A stretch of DNA of 64,000 nucleotides, from the NCBI RefSeq assembly GCF_000264455.2, contig NC_017956.1, positions 2,463,501 to 2,527,500 on the forward strand. The letters are read 5' to 3'. The DNA comes from Tistrella mobilis KA081020-065 (GTDB taxonomy: Bacteria; Pseudomonadota; Alphaproteobacteria; Tistrellales; Tistrellaceae). Positions 43,548-53,126 of this stretch are shown here, piece after piece. The notes beneath the pieces are model-generated. The model was not told where the DNA came from, ran no database searches, and saw nothing but the letters and a program-made list of their open reading frames with translations. The translations under genes were made by a program, and so were the position numbers. Within the stretch, counting starts at the first letter, position 1. Each line of letters starts with the position of its first letter.

Positions 43548-44387
43548 ATGACCGATATCCGCCTCGCCCTTCTCTCGGACCTTCATCTCGACGTCAGGCG
43601 CCGACGGCTGGAACGCGCCGGCCTGGAACCGGAGGCCGCCCTGGCGGCGATAGACGATCTGGGGCGCCGGACGGCCGATGCCGCACGGGATGCCGGGGCC
43701 GATCTGGTGATTCTGGCCGGCGACATCGCCAACGGTACCGGCGGGATCGACTGGGCCGGCCGGAATTTCGGCGATCTGCCGGTGCTCTATATCCCGGGCA
43801 ATCACGAATTCTACGGCCATGACCGGGCGCCGCTGATTCGGGAGATGCGCCGCGCGGCGACGGCCGCCGGCAATCTGCGCGTGCTGGACGGCGATGCGAT
43901 CGACATCGACGCCCGGGACCGCCGGGTCCGCATTCTGGGCGGCACGGCCTGGACCGACTACCGGCTTTATGGTGACGAGGCAGCCGCAACCGCCATGGAT
44001 CTGGCGGGCCAGGTGCTCTACGACCATCAGCGCATCCGCGAGGGCGACCGGCCGTTCAGCCCGGAAGATGCCCGGGGCCTGCATCTGGATTTCCGGGCCT
44101 GGCTGGCGCAGGAACTCGCCGCCTCCGATCCGTCGGCGACCGTGGTCGTCACCCATCACGGGCCGGCGGCGGCATCGGTGGCCGAACGCTTCGAGGGCAG
44201 CCCCCTCTCCCCCGCCTTCGTCTCGGACATGACCGATCTGATGCAGGCGCATGAGCCGGCGCTCTGGCTGCACGGCCACACCCATCACGATGTCGATTAC
44301 CGGGTCGGCCGGACCCGCGTGGTCGCCCGGCAATGGGGCTATCCCGAGGAAGGGCTCAGCGAGGGCTTCGCCCTGCTCACCATCTGA
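43548..44387 (+). CDS. calcineurin-like metallophosphoesterase
   Basis: A 279-residue protein with the full dinuclear-metal motif series: LLSDLHLD, VILAGDIANG, YIPGNHEFYGHD, VVVTHHGP and LWLHGHTHHDVDY. The substrate cannot be predicted from sequence. The ATG at 43548 follows CCCCCG with no strong ribosome-binding site, but homology begins there. A terminator-like hairpin lies 25 bases after its stop. Confidence 0.88.
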   Translation: MTDIRLALLSDLHLDVRRRRLERAGLEPEAALAAIDDLGRRTADAARDAGADLVILAGDIANGTGGIDWAGRNFGDLPVLYIPGNHEFYGHDRAPLIREMRRAATAAGNLRVLDGDAIDIDARDRRVRILGGTAWTDYRLYGDEAAATAMDLAGQVLYDHQRIREGDRPFSPEDARGLHLDFRAWLAQELAASDPSATVVVTHHGPAAASVAERFEGSPLSPAFVSDMTDLMQAHEPALWLHGHTHHDVDYRVGRTRVVARQWGYPEEGLSEGFALLTI

Positions 44388-44412
44388 CGCAGCCCCTTCC
44401 CCAGATGCAGAA

Positions 44413-44441
44413 AACCCGCCAGGGCCAGGCCCGGGCGGGTT
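44413..44441. terminator. bidirectional hairpin between convergent genes
   Basis: Stem AACCCGCC and GGCGGGTT with 13 bases between. A short A run lies on the left and TTCGCTG on the right. It serves the phosphoesterase gene and possibly the convergent zeta-inhibitor gene. Confidence 0.7.
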
Positions 44442-44470
44442 CGCTGAAGTCGGTCTCGGTGCCGGGGCGA

Positions 44471-44788
44471 TCAGCCCTGGGCGAGCACCGCTGCCTTGGC
44501 TTCCTCGCCCAGGCGCTGGAGCTGGATCTCGACGACATGGCGCGAGGTCTCGACATTCGCGGCGGCGAAATCGGCCAGCAGACGGGCGATGATGTCCTCA
44601 TCGCCCGGCTCCTTCATGTCGGCATCGATCAGCTCGTCGCCATAGGCGGCGATGTCGGTGCGGCCGATCTGCGGCCCGGCCCAGGCGGCGAGCAGCCGGG
44701 CGCGCTTCACGCGGGCCTTGAAGGCCAGTTCCTGGTCGTGGGCGAAGCGGTTTTCTTCGGCGCGCTCGCGGTTGTCGAAGGTGCTCAT
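44471..44788 (-). CDS. ATP synthase zeta-type inhibitor (DUF1476)
   Basis: A 105-residue helical protein: MSTFDNRERAEENRFAHDQE, LAFKARVKRARLLAAWAG, then DEDIIARLLADFAAANVET and RLGEEAKAAVLAQG. This is DUF1476, shown in Paracoccus to be the zeta subunit inhibiting F1-ATPase rotation in alphaproteobacteria. The ATG at 44788 is set by homology; the longer frame to 44917 has no matching residues. It is a good marker that the host is an alphaproteobacterium. Confidence 0.9.
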   Translation of the reverse strand: MSTFDNRERAEENRFAHDQELAFKARVKRARLLAAWAGPQIGRTDIAAYGDELIDADMKEPGDEDIIARLLADFAAANVETSRHVVEIQLQRLGEEAKAAVLAQG

Positions 44789-44961
44789 CGCTGGACTACT
44801 CCTGCAAAACCTGATCGGTGGTGCGGACCTGGCTTCAGCCGTCATGCCGCGGCGGCTCTCGCCAGCCCGCAATCCGACGGCCCCGTCGCCCTTTCTCATA
44901 CCAGCAGCAGGCGGCAATGCCTAGCGCAACCGGCCCGGTACCTTCCCAATCATATGGCCGC

Positions 44962-45744
44962 TCAGTCGATGATATGGTAGCCGCCATCCACGAACAGGGT
45001 CTGACCGGTCATCAGCCGGGCGGCGTCGGTGGCGAGATGCGCGGTCGCCGCCCCCACATCCTCGATCGACAGCAGCGACGAGATCGGCGCCTTTTCATGG
45101 GCCTTGGCCAGAAGATCGTCGAACCCGGTCAGCCCCGAGGCCGCGCGGGTGGCCAGCGGGCCGGGCGAGACCGCATGGACCCGGATGCCCTTGGGGCCCA
45201 GTTCCGCCGCCAGATAGCGCACCGCACATTCCAGCGCCGCCTTGACCGGGCCCATGACGTTGTAGTGGTCGACCACCATCTGGGCGCCGAAATAGCTCAT
45301 GCAGACCAGGGTGCCGCCCTGTTTCATCAACGGTTCGGCCAGCTTCGCCATGCGGATGAACGACCAGCAGGACACGTCCATCGCCTGCAGGAAACCCGCC
45401 TTCGAACAGTCGGTCAGCCGGCCGTGCAGATCCTCGACCGGCGCGAAGGCGATCGAATGGACCAGGAAATCGAGCTGGCCCCAATCGGCCTCGACCTGCT
45501 CGAACACCGCTTCCAGCGCCCCGTCGACCCGCAGATCCAGCGGCAGCAGCAGCTGGGCATCCACCTCGCGCGCCAGCGGCTCGACATGCGGGCGCGCTTT
45601 GTCGTTCAGATAGGTGATGGCCAGATCCGCGCCCAGCGCCCGAAACGCCTTCGCGCAGCCCCAGGCGATCGAATGCTCGTTGGCGATGCCGGCGATCAGG
45701 CCCTTGCGGCCGGCAAGCGGCCCGGGGACGGCAGTGGTGGTCAT
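44962..45744 (-). CDS. fabI: enoyl-[acyl-carrier-protein] reductase FabI
   Basis: A 260-residue SDR protein with FabI features: [20 protein letters not shown] cofactor loop, LVHSIAFAP, and the active-site Tyr-x6-Lys in [13 protein letters not shown], then [14 protein letters not shown] and FVDGGYHI. It performs the last reduction in fatty-acid elongation using NADH. The ATG at 45744 has no strong ribosome-binding site. It is divergent from purC with a 353-base gap. Confidence 0.93.
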   Translation of the reverse strand: MTTTAVPGPLAGRKGLIAGIANEHSIAWGCAKAFRALGADLAITYLNDKARPHVEPLAREVDAQLLLPLDLRVDGALEAVFEQVEADWGQLDFLVHSIAFAPVEDLHGRLTDCSKAGFLQAMDVSCWSFIRMAKLAEPLMKQGGTLVCMSYFGAQMVVDHYNVMGPVKAALECAVRYLAAELGPKGIRVHAVSPGPLATRAASGLTGFDDLLAKAHEKAPISSLLSIEDVGAATAHLATDAARLMTGQTLFVDGGYHIID

Positions 45745-45937
45745 CTGAAGCGACTCCGTGGTTGCATCTGCTAAACGGCAGTGTGCACCTGCAGCATGAC
45801 AATCGCGAGCGCAGAGTCCGCCGGGCCTGCCGGGGCAGTCCTGCGAAGCTCGCGCAGCGGGCGAAACCGCATGGCCGGGTCGCGTCGGAAGCCGTTGTCT
45901 TGGCGGAGCGGATTGTCTATGTTTCGCGCGCGCTGGA

Positions 45938-45998
45938 CCGACTCCTAAGTCGGCCCGGCCCGACTGATTTGCTCATGGACCCGATTTGCTCACGGACC
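45938..45998. repeat. hairpin and tandem repeat upstream of purC
   Basis: CCGACT/AGTCGG form a six-base stem at 45938-45953. Then GATTTGCTCATGGACC (45966-45981) repeats as GATTTGCTCACGGACC (45983-45998), one mismatch, 17-base period. It lies about 100 bases before purC and could be a regulatory site. The rest of the 353-base fabI-purC gap (45,745-46,097) holds no gene that I can support. Confidence 0.5.
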
Positions 45999-46097
45999 TG
46001 GGCTCAGCTCGTCGAGATCCGACGCTCCCGGGTCGATTCCCGGATGTGCGGACCCGTCGACGGCCTACCGCCCGTCCGAACTCCCCGGAGGACGCCC

Positions 46098-46868
46098 ATG
46101 TCCCGCCGCAGGCGCATCTACGAAGGCAAGGCCAAGATCCTGTTCGAGGGTCCGGAGCCCGGCACCGTGATCCAGTACTTCAAGGACGACGCGACCGCCT
46201 TCAACAACAAGAAGAAGGGTGTCATCACCGGCAAGGGGGTGCTGAACAACCGCATCTCCGAATACCTGATGACCCGGCTGGCCGAAATCGGCGTGCCGAC
46301 CCACTTCATCAAGCGCCTGAACATGCGTGAGCAGCTGGTGCGGCAGGTCGAGATCATCCCGATCGAGGTGGTGGTCCGCAACGTCGCCGCCGGTTCGCTC
46401 GCCACCCGCCTCGGCCTCGAAGAGGGTGAGCGGCTGCCGCGCTCGATCGTCGAGTACTACTACAAGGCCGACCATCTGAACGATCCGATGGTGACCGAAG
46501 AGCACATCACCGCCTTCGGCTGGGCCACGATCCCCGAGATCGACGAAATCCTGAACATGTCGATCCGGGTCAACGACTTCCTGTCGGGCCTGTTCCTCGG
46601 CATCGGCCTCAAACTGGTCGACTTCAAGCTGGAATTTGGCCGGGTGTTCGACGAGGACCAGGACATGATCATCCTGGCCGACGAGATCAGCCCCGACAAC
46701 TGCCGGCTCTGGGACGTCAAGACCAACGAGAAGCTCGACAAGGACCGGTTCCGCCGCGATATGGGCCGCGTCGAGGAAGCCTATCAGGAAGTCGCCCGCC
46801 GGCTCGGCATCCTGCCCGAGGATCCGGGTCGCGACGTGGCCGAGACCCCGACCGAGGAGGACGCATGA
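46098..46868 (+). CDS. purC: SAICAR synthetase
   Basis: A 256-residue protein: [38 protein letters not shown], the [17 protein letters not shown] signature and [19 protein letters not shown]. It joins CAIR and aspartate in step 8 of purine synthesis (numbering from PRPP). Homology starts at the ATG at 46098, after GGAGGAC. Its stop overlaps the purS start (ATGATG region at 46865), so purC, purS, purQ and purL form one operon. Confidence 0.97.
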   Translation: MSRRRRIYEGKAKILFEGPEPGTVIQYFKDDATAFNNKKKGVITGKGVLNNRISEYLMTRLAEIGVPTHFIKRLNMREQLVRQVEIIPIEVVVRNVAAGSLATRLGLEEGERLPRSIVEYYYKADHLNDPMVTEEHITAFGWATIPEIDEILNMSIRVNDFLSGLFLGIGLKLVDFKLEFGRVFDEDQDMIILADEISPDNCRLWDVKTNEKLDKDRFRRDMGRVEEAYQEVARRLGILPEDPGRDVAETPTEEDA

Positions 46869-47110
46869 TGAAGGCCCGCGTTCACGTGACCCTGAAGCCC
46901 GGCGTGCTCGACCCGCAGGGCAAGGCCATCGCCAACGCGCTCCACGGCCTCGGCTATGCCGAAGCGGGCGAGGTTCGTCTCGGCAAGTATATCGAGCTGG
47001 ACGTCGACGCCGCCGATGCGGCCACCGCCCGCAGCCGCGTCGCCGAGATGTGCGAGCGCCTGCTCGCCAACACCGTGGTCGAGAACTACGCGATCGAGAT
47101 CGCGGACTGA
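46865..47110 (+). CDS. purS: FGAM synthase subunit PurS
   Basis: An 81-residue protein: [40 protein letters not shown] and [19 protein letters not shown]. Small PurS bridges PurQ and PurL in the three-part FGAM synthase of Gram-positive bacteria and alphaproteobacteria. It overlaps the end of purC and is followed by purQ after 85 bases. Confidence 0.95.
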   Translation: MMKARVHVTLKPGVLDPQGKAIANALHGLGYAEAGEVRLGKYIELDVDAADAATARSRVAEMCERLLANTVVENYAIEIAD

Positions 47111-47195
47111 TCCCGCCGCCGGCCCGGGCCACCCGCCCGGGCCGGCGATGTTTCAGCCCCTGCCGACCCGATCCGAAATCAGGGAATCCAAGCCC

Positions 47196-47885
47196 GTGGA
47201 TGCCGCCGTCATCGTCTTTCCCGGCTCGAACTGCGACCGCGACGTGGCCGTTTCCGTCGAGGCGGCGCTGGGCCGTGCGCCGCACATGGTCTGGCACCGT
47301 GCCGATGAACTGCCCAAGGTCGATCTGATCGTCCTTCCGGGCGGTTTTTCCTATGGCGACTATCTGCGCTCGGGCGCGATCGCCGCGAATTCGCCGATCA
47401 TGGCGCAGGTGAAGGCCGCCGCCGCAAAGGGCACCCGGGTGCTCGCCATCTGCAACGGCTTCCAGATCGCCATCGAGGCCGGGCTGCTGCCGGGCGCCCT
47501 GATGACCAATGCCGGTCTGAAATTCGTCTGCCGAGACGTGCTGCTGAAGGTGGAGCGCAACGACACGCCCTTCACCGCAGGCTATGAGCAGGGCGCGGTC
47601 GTGCGGTTCCCGGTCGCCCATCACCAGGGCAATTATTTCGCCGACGACGAGACGCTGGCCCGGATCGAGGGCGAAGGCCTGGTCGCCTTCCGCTATGTCG
47701 ATGCCGGCGGCAACCCGACCGGGGCGGCGAACCCCAACGGCTCGGCCCGCAACATTGCCGGCGTCTACAACGAGGCGCGCAATGTGATGGGGCTGATGCC
47801 GCATCCCGAACGTCTGGCCGACCCGGCGCTGGGCGGCACCGACGGAGCCCGGATGTTCCGCTCGCTGCTGGGCGGTCTCTCCTGA
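47196..47885 (+). CDS. purQ: FGAM synthase glutaminase subunit PurQ
   Basis: A 229-residue class I glutamine amidotransferase. [14 protein letters not shown] opens the domain; the nucleophile Cys is in [17 protein letters not shown]; the His/Glu pair lies in [14 protein letters not shown]. It supplies ammonia to PurL. I choose the GTG at 47196 because it places the protein start where PurQ homologues start and has AGGGA upstream; an ATG at 47148 would add 16 unmatched residues. Confidence 0.93.
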   Translation: MDAAVIVFPGSNCDRDVAVSVEAALGRAPHMVWHRADELPKVDLIVLPGGFSYGDYLRSGAIAANSPIMAQVKAAAAKGTRVLAICNGFQIAIEAGLLPGALMTNAGLKFVCRDVLLKVERNDTPFTAGYEQGAVVRFPVAHHQGNYFADDETLARIEGEGLVAFRYVDAGGNPTGAANPNGSARNIAGVYNEARNVMGLMPHPERLADPALGGTDGARMFRSLLGGLS

Positions 47886-47962
47886 GCCGCCCCGGAGTTC
47901 CAGCCTCCGAAGCCCGGCATGGCCGGGCCCCAAGTTTCCGAGACTGACGGGAATCGCGACCG

Positions 47963-50169
47963 ATGACGGCCGAAACCAAGATCACCCCCGAGATCGTCGC
48001 CGAGCACGGGCTGACCCGCGACGAATACAAGCGGATCCGCCAGATCATGGGCCGCGAGCCCAACCTGGTCGAACTCGGCATCTTCTCGGCGATGTGGAGC
48101 GAGCACTGCTCGTACAAGTCGTCGAAGAAGTGGCTGAAGACCCTGCCGACCACCGCCCCCTGGGTGATCTGCGGCCCCGGCGAGAATGCCGGTGTCGTCG
48201 ATATCGGCGACGGCCAGGCGATCATCTTCAAGATGGAGAGCCACAACCACCCGTCCTATATAGAGCCCTATCAGGGTGCGGCGACGGGTGTGGGCGGCAT
48301 TCTGCGCGATGTGTTCACCATGGGTGCGCGGCCGATCGCGATGATGAACGCGCTGCGTTTCGGCGATCCGTCGCATCCGAAGATGAAGCACCTGATTTCG
48401 GGCGTGGTGTCGGGCATCGGCGGCTACGGCAACTGCGTCGGCGTGCCGACGGTGGGTGGCGAGACCGATTTCCACCCGGCCTATAACGGCAATATCCTGG
48501 TCAACGCCATGTGCGTGGGCCTGGCGGATGCCGACAAGATCTTCTATTCGGCCGCCGCCGGCATCGGCAATCCGGTGGTCTATGTCGGCTCCAAGACCGG
48601 CCGCGACGGCATCCACGGCGCCTCCATGGCCTCGGCCGAGTTCGGCGAGGATGCCGAGCAGAAGCGGCCGACCGTGCAGGTGGGCGACCCCTTCACCGAA
48701 AAGCTGCTGATCGAGGCTTGCCTGGAGCTGATGAAGTCCGACGCCATCGTCGCCATCCAGGACATGGGTGCGGCGGGCCTGACCTCGTCGTCGTTCGAGA
48801 TGGCCGACAAGGGCGATGCCGGCATCGAGCTGTGGCTCGACAAGGTGCCGACCCGCGAAGTGGGCATGACGCCCTACGAGCTGATGCTGTCGGAAAGCCA
48901 GGAGCGCATGCTCATGGTGCTGAAGCCCGGCCGCGAGGACGAGGCCCGGCGGGTTTTCGAGAAGTGGGAGCTGGACTTCGCCGTCATCGGCAAGGTGACC
49001 GATACCGGCCGCATGGTGCTGAAGTTCCACGATGCCGTGGCCGGCGACCTGCCGATCAAGCCGCTGGCCAATGGCAGCCCGGAATATGACCGTCCCTGGA
49101 CGCCCACGCCCCAGCGCCGCCCGATCGTGCTGCCCCGCGGCCGCGACGATCTGGACGCCGTGCTGCCGACGCTGGAAAAGCTGATGGGCTCGCCCGATCT
49201 CGCCTCCCGGCGCTGGATCTGGGAACAGTACGACCACATGGTGATGGGCGACACCGTCGGCCGCCCCGGCGGCGATGCGGCGGTGGTGCGCATCCACGGC
49301 ACGCAGAAGGCGGTGGCGATCACCACCGACGTCACGCCGCGCTACTGCTATGCCGACCCTTATCAGGGCGGCCGTCAGGCCATCGCCGAAACCTGGCGCA
49401 ACCTGACCGCCACGGGTGCGAAGCCGCTGGCCATCACCGACTGCCTGAATTTCGGCAACCCCGAAAAGCCCGAGATCATGGGCCAGCTGGTCGGCTGCAT
49501 CCAGGGCATGGCCGAGGCCTGCCGGGCGCTGAACTTCCCGGTCGTCTCGGGCAATGTCTCGCTCTACAACGAAACCCAGGGCACCGGCATCCTGCCGACC
49601 CCGGCAATCGGCGGCGTCGGCCTGATCGCCGACGTCTCGCGCCGGGCCGACATCGCCTTCAAGGGCCGGGATCACGCGATCATCGTGATCGGCGAGACCC
49701 GCGGCCATATGGGGCAGTCACTCTATCTGCGCGAGATCCTGGGCCGCGAGGATGGCGAGACCCCCCCGGTGACCTGTCGGTGGAGCGCCGCAACGGCGAT
49801 TTCGTCCGCACCCTGATCTCCGAAGGCCTGATCGACACCGTCCACGACGTCTCCGACGGCGGCCTGATGGTGGCGCTGGCCGAGATGGCGCTGGCCTCGG
49901 GCATCGGTGCGAAGATCGATCCACCGGTTTTCCAGGCACCGCTCGCCTGGGCTTTCGGCGAGGATCAGGGCCGCTATGTGATCGCCGCCCCGGCGGCCGC
50001 GGCCGATGCCGTCATCGCCCAGGCCTGGGTGACCGGCGTGCCGGCCGCCCAGATCGGCGTGACCGGCGGCACCGAATTGACTCTGACCGGGGCCGGCACG
50101 ATATCCTTGGAGACGCTGCGCAGTGCCCACGAGGGATGGCTGCCGGGGTTGATGTCGACGCCGGCCTGA
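47963..50169 (+). pseudogene. purL: FGAM synthase PurL, with an apparent frameshift
   Basis: The two frames together give a protein of about 735 residues, the normal size of the PurS-dependent PurL. Conserved parts include [36 protein letters not shown] and [19 protein letters not shown] in frame 1. After [20 protein letters not shown] the frame runs into unrelated residues and stops at 49816, while [37 protein letters not shown] and the end continue in another frame to 50169. The break is at a run of seven C (49761-49767); eight would restore [15 protein letters not shown]. It may be a sequencing error, since purL is needed for purine synthesis, or a real mutation. Confidence 0.9.
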
Positions 50170-50248
50170 TCACCGGCGGGACCGCGCTCCGGCGACCCCG
50201 GGGCGCGGTTCAGCGACACAAAGATCGCGTGTGACGGGAGAGACGCGG

Positions 50249-50485
50249 ATGCCGATGGACCAGAACGAGATCGAGCGCCTGATCAAGGACGCCCTGCCGG
50301 ATGCCGAGGTGCTGGTCGAAGACCTCGCCGGCGACGGCGATCATTATGCGGCGCGGGTGGTCTCTTCGGCCTTCAAGGGCAAGACGCGCGTGCAGCAGCA
50401 CCAGATGGTCTATCAGGCGCTGCAGGGCCGCATGGGCGGCGTGCTCCATGCCCTTGCCCTCCAGACCTCCGCCCCCGCCGACTGA
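50249..50485 (+). CDS. BolA/IbaG-family protein
   Basis: A 78-residue protein: MPMDQNEIERLIKDALPDAE, a VLVEDLAGDGDHYAARVVSS segment with the His ligand, and FKGKTRVQQHQMVYQALQGR with a second His. BolA proteins pair with monothiol glutaredoxins to carry or sense Fe-S clusters. The monothiol grxD gene follows 67 bases downstream, supporting the pairing. The ATG at 50249 has GGGAGAG upstream. Confidence 0.9.
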   Translation: MPMDQNEIERLIKDALPDAEVLVEDLAGDGDHYAARVVSSAFKGKTRVQQHQMVYQALQGRMGGVLHALALQTSAPAD

Positions 50486-50552
50486 GGCGGGCCGCCGGCC
50501 GGGCCAGACGGCCGGCGTCCAGGAATGACAGCCTTTAAGGTCCGAGGATATC

Positions 50553-50906
50553 ATGACCGACCAGTCCAATCCGGTTTTCGCCGAAATCCAGTCCCATATC
50601 GACGCCGAGCCCGTGGTGCTGTTCATGAAGGGCACCGCCGACCGGCCGATGTGCGGCTTCTCCGCCAAGGTGGTTCAGGTGCTGAACTACATGGGCGTGC
50701 CCTTCCGCGACGTGAACGTCCTGGCGGATGGCGGCATCCGCGAGGGCATCAAGCAGTATTCGAACTGGCCGACCATCCCGCAGCTCTATGTGAAGGGCGA
50801 GTTCGTGGGCGGCTGCGACATTGTCTCGGAAATGTTCGAGACCGGTGAACTCAGCGAATACCTGAACGGCCAGGGCATCGATGCCCGCCAGGTCGGCGTG
50901 CGCTGA
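50553..50906 (+). CDS. grxD: monothiol glutaredoxin Grx4-type
   Basis: A 117-residue protein: IDAEPVVLFMKGTADRPMCG with the CGFS active site, SNWPTIPQLYVKGEFVGGCD and IVSEMFETGEL. It carries [2Fe-2S] clusters bound with glutathione and usually works with BolA proteins. It is directly downstream of the BolA gene. A strong hairpin follows its stop. Confidence 0.95.
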   Translation: MTDQSNPVFAEIQSHIDAEPVVLFMKGTADRPMCGFSAKVVQVLNYMGVPFRDVNVLADGGIREGIKQYSNWPTIPQLYVKGEFVGGCDIVSEMFETGELSEYLNGQGIDARQVGVR

Positions 50907-50933
50907 TCCTGTACTGACGACGTCTGACGACCG

Positions 50934-50968
50934 AACGGCCCGCCTCTTTCATGGAGAGGCGGGCCGTT
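50934..50968 (+). terminator. terminator after grxD
   Basis: A 14-base perfect stem AACGGCCCGCCTCT / AGAGGCGGGCCGTT with a seven-base loop and a short T tail. It lies between grxD and the convergent DUF3325 gene, so it may work in both directions. Confidence 0.85.
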
Positions 50969-50987
50969 TCACGTCCGGCATCCGGCG

Positions 50988-51338
50988 TCAGGCGAAGCCG
51001 AAGACCAGACCGCAAAGCCCGGCCACGAGGGCCAGCCACCCGCCCGCCACCACCCGCCCCGCCCAGGCCGGGCGCCAGGCGAAGAGGCCGGCGGTCAGCG
51101 GCGCGGCAAGGCCGGCCACGCCCGCGACCTCGACCAGGCCGCGGCCCCAGCCGTCGGTGAAGACGGCAAGGCCGGCCGCAATCAGGATCAGCCCCCAGCC
51201 TTCCAGGCGGCGCCGGACCGGCTGGCGGCGGATCATCGCGCCGCGGCCATGGGCCTGTTCGTGATGGCGCGGCATGGCCAGCGCCAGCGCGGTGGCGGCA
51301 GAGGTGCCGATGATCAGCAGCAGGAGCAGCGGGATCAT
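50988..51338 (-). CDS. DUF3325 membrane protein
   Basis: A 116-residue protein with four hydrophobic segments, starting MIPLLLLLIIGTSAATALAL, then ALAMPRHHEQAHGRG and a Leu/Ala/Gly-rich remainder. The MPRHHEQ motif after helix 1 fits DUF3325, which normally accompanies PepSY and DUF3649 genes in siderophore operons. It overlaps the PepSY gene by four bases. Confidence 0.82.
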   Translation of the reverse strand: MIPLLLLLIIGTSAATALALAMPRHHEQAHGRGAMIRRQPVRRRLEGWGLILIAAGLAVFTDGWGRGLVEVAGVAGLAAPLTAGLFAWRPAWAGRVVAGGWLALVAGLCGLVFGFA

Positions 51339-52873
51339 GCCGCCCCTCCCTGCCGGCTGCGCACCCTGAGGATCATCGCCAACCGGCCGAGCGTGAGCGC
51401 GGTGACGAGGCAGGTGAGCTGCATGCCCCAGAACACCCGATCGCCGGCGGCCAGGGCGCTGAGCGGATCGCGGCCGGTGACGATCACATCCGCGACCGGC
51501 ACCGCCGCCCAGAGAAGCGCGGCGGCCGCAACGGCGCGCATCCAGCCGATACCATCGGACCGCCAGGCCCCCGCCAGCAGAAAGGCCAGCCAGACCAGAT
51601 AGAAGGCGGCCGGCTCCAGCTCCGCCCGGCCGGCGAGATCGGCCGGCAGCAGGCGGTTGGCCAGGAAGTGGCCGGCGATCGCGGCAGTCAGCCCGACCAC
51701 GCAGCCGATGTTCAACGCATCGACCAGCCGGTGGCCGCGCGCGCGGCCGGCCGCACCGGCCTTAGGCCGGCGCTTCACCGACCAGAGCACCAGCCCGGTT
51801 GCGATCATCGCCGTGCCCGCAAGGCCGGCGGCGAAGAACAGCCAGCGCAGCGGCAGCCCGGCGAACCGTGCGAGATGCAGGCCGTAGAGCGTGTGATGGG
51901 TGGCGGCAACCGCCCCGCTTCGGCCGCGGCCGTCATCGATCAGCCGGCCGGTGGTGCCGTCGAAGACCAGCGCGTCCGGCAGGCGGGCAAGCTGGTCGGC
52001 ATCCTGGGGGGTCAGGGTCAGCCGCGCCGCGGTCGTGCCCGGCCGCTCGACCTCGATCCGCCCGACCCGGATGTCGCGGCCATCGGCCGACCATGCAGCA
52101 CCGGCCGCCGCCACCACCGGCCCCAGATCGGTGAGCGGCGCGGGCCCCGCCGGTCCGGCAGGCGCCGCCGCCACCGCGATCCCGTCCAGATCGGCGGCAT
52201 AGTCCGCCCGGCCGCCCGGATAGCCGGTATCGACCGCCCAGGGCATATAGAGCAGCATCAGGGTGATCAGCCCGCTCCAGGTGATCATCAGATGGAAGGG
52301 CAGCGACATCACGCCCAGCAGGTTGTGACCGTCCAGCCAGGTCCGCTGGGCCGCGGCGCGGGGGCGGAAGGTGAAGGCGTCCTTGAAAATCCGCTTGTGG
52401 ACGATCACCCCGGTCACGAGCGCCACCCCCATGATCATCGCGCAGATCCCGACCAGATAGCGGCCCGGGATCCGGCCCCAATCGGTCATGATCAGGGTGA
52501 AGTGGAGATAGAACAGGAAATCGCCGCCAGCGGTCTCGGGGCCGGCCTCGGGTGTGCCGGTGACAGGATCCAGCCTCCGGGCGACATAGCCGTGCGGCCG
52601 ACCGGCGGCCACCTTCAGCACCGGTTCCCGCCCATCCGAGACATCGATCAGCCAGCTGACCGCATCGGGCGCTTCGGCCTGAAGCCATGCCGCCGCCAGG
52701 CGCGCCTGGGTCGGCTGATCGGGCCGCGTGATCGGCGCCAGCCGGTGCATCCAGGTCGAGATTTCCGGCCGGAAATAGCAGGCCGTGCCGGTCAGGAAGA
52801 TCGCGAACAGCAGCCAGCCGACCACCAGCCCGGCCCAGGTATGAAGCCAGGACATCTTCTGACGGAAGCTCAT
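51335..52873 (-). CDS. PepSY-associated membrane protein (iron-uptake reductase type)
   Basis: A 512-residue protein with a first helix in MSWLHTWAGLVVGWLLFAIF, PepSY-like periplasmic regions, conserved HFTLIMTDWGRIPGRYLVGI, RTWLDGHNLLGVMSLPFHLM and HHTLYGLHLARFAGLPLRWL, each His likely a heme or metal ligand. The PepSY_TM family includes inner-membrane reductases that release iron from siderophores (FsrB/PiuB type). It overlaps DUF3649 and DUF3325 genes by ATGA-type junctions in the receptor operon. Confidence 0.87.
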   Translation of the reverse strand: MSFRQKMSWLHTWAGLVVGWLLFAIFLTGTACYFRPEISTWMHRLAPITRPDQPTQARLAAAWLQAEAPDAVSWLIDVSDGREPVLKVAAGRPHGYVARRLDPVTGTPEAGPETAGGDFLFYLHFTLIMTDWGRIPGRYLVGICAMIMGVALVTGVIVHKRIFKDAFTFRPRAAAQRTWLDGHNLLGVMSLPFHLMITWSGLITLMLLYMPWAVDTGYPGGRADYAADLDGIAVAAAPAGPAGPAPLTDLGPVVAAAGAAWSADGRDIRVGRIEVERPGTTAARLTLTPQDADQLARLPDALVFDGTTGRLIDDGRGRSGAVAATHHTLYGLHLARFAGLPLRWLFFAAGLAGTAMIATGLVLWSVKRRPKAGAAGRARGHRLVDALNIGCVVGLTAAIAGHFLANRLLPADLAGRAELEPAAFYLVWLAFLLAGAWRSDGIGWMRAVAAAALLWAAVPVADVIVTGRDPLSALAAGDRVFWGMQLTCLVTALTLGRLAMILRVRSRQGGAA

Positions 52874-53121
52874 CGCCAGCCCCCCGCCGCGGCGATCAAC
52901 CCGGCCAGCACCGCCACCTCGGCCAGGGCGCGGCGGGGGTCGTCGACGGCGAACACCCGGATCACCACCGCCACCCAGACCAGGAAACTGCCCATGCTGC
53001 CGGCCAGCACCGTCTCGATCACCGGCCCCGGCAGCAGCCGGACGGCAAGGGTGGCGGCCAGCGCCGCCACCAGATAGCCGCCCGGCCCCGCCGCCAGCAG
53101 GCGCAACCCAACGCCCCGCAT
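52870..53121 (-). CDS. DUF3649 membrane protein
   Basis: An 83-residue protein, MRGVGLRLLAAGPGGYLVAA, with three hydrophobic helices (AALAATLAVRLLPG, VLAGSMGSFLVWVAVVIRVF, AEVAVLAGLIAAAGG). Small DUF3649 proteins commonly sit between the TonB receptor and the PepSY gene in iron operons. The ATG at 53121 lies five bases after the receptor stop. Confidence 0.75.
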   Translation of the reverse strand: MRGVGLRLLAAGPGGYLVAALAATLAVRLLPGPVIETVLAGSMGSFLVWVAVVIRVFAVDDPRRALAEVAVLAGLIAAAGGWR

Positions 53122-53126
53122 GGCGA

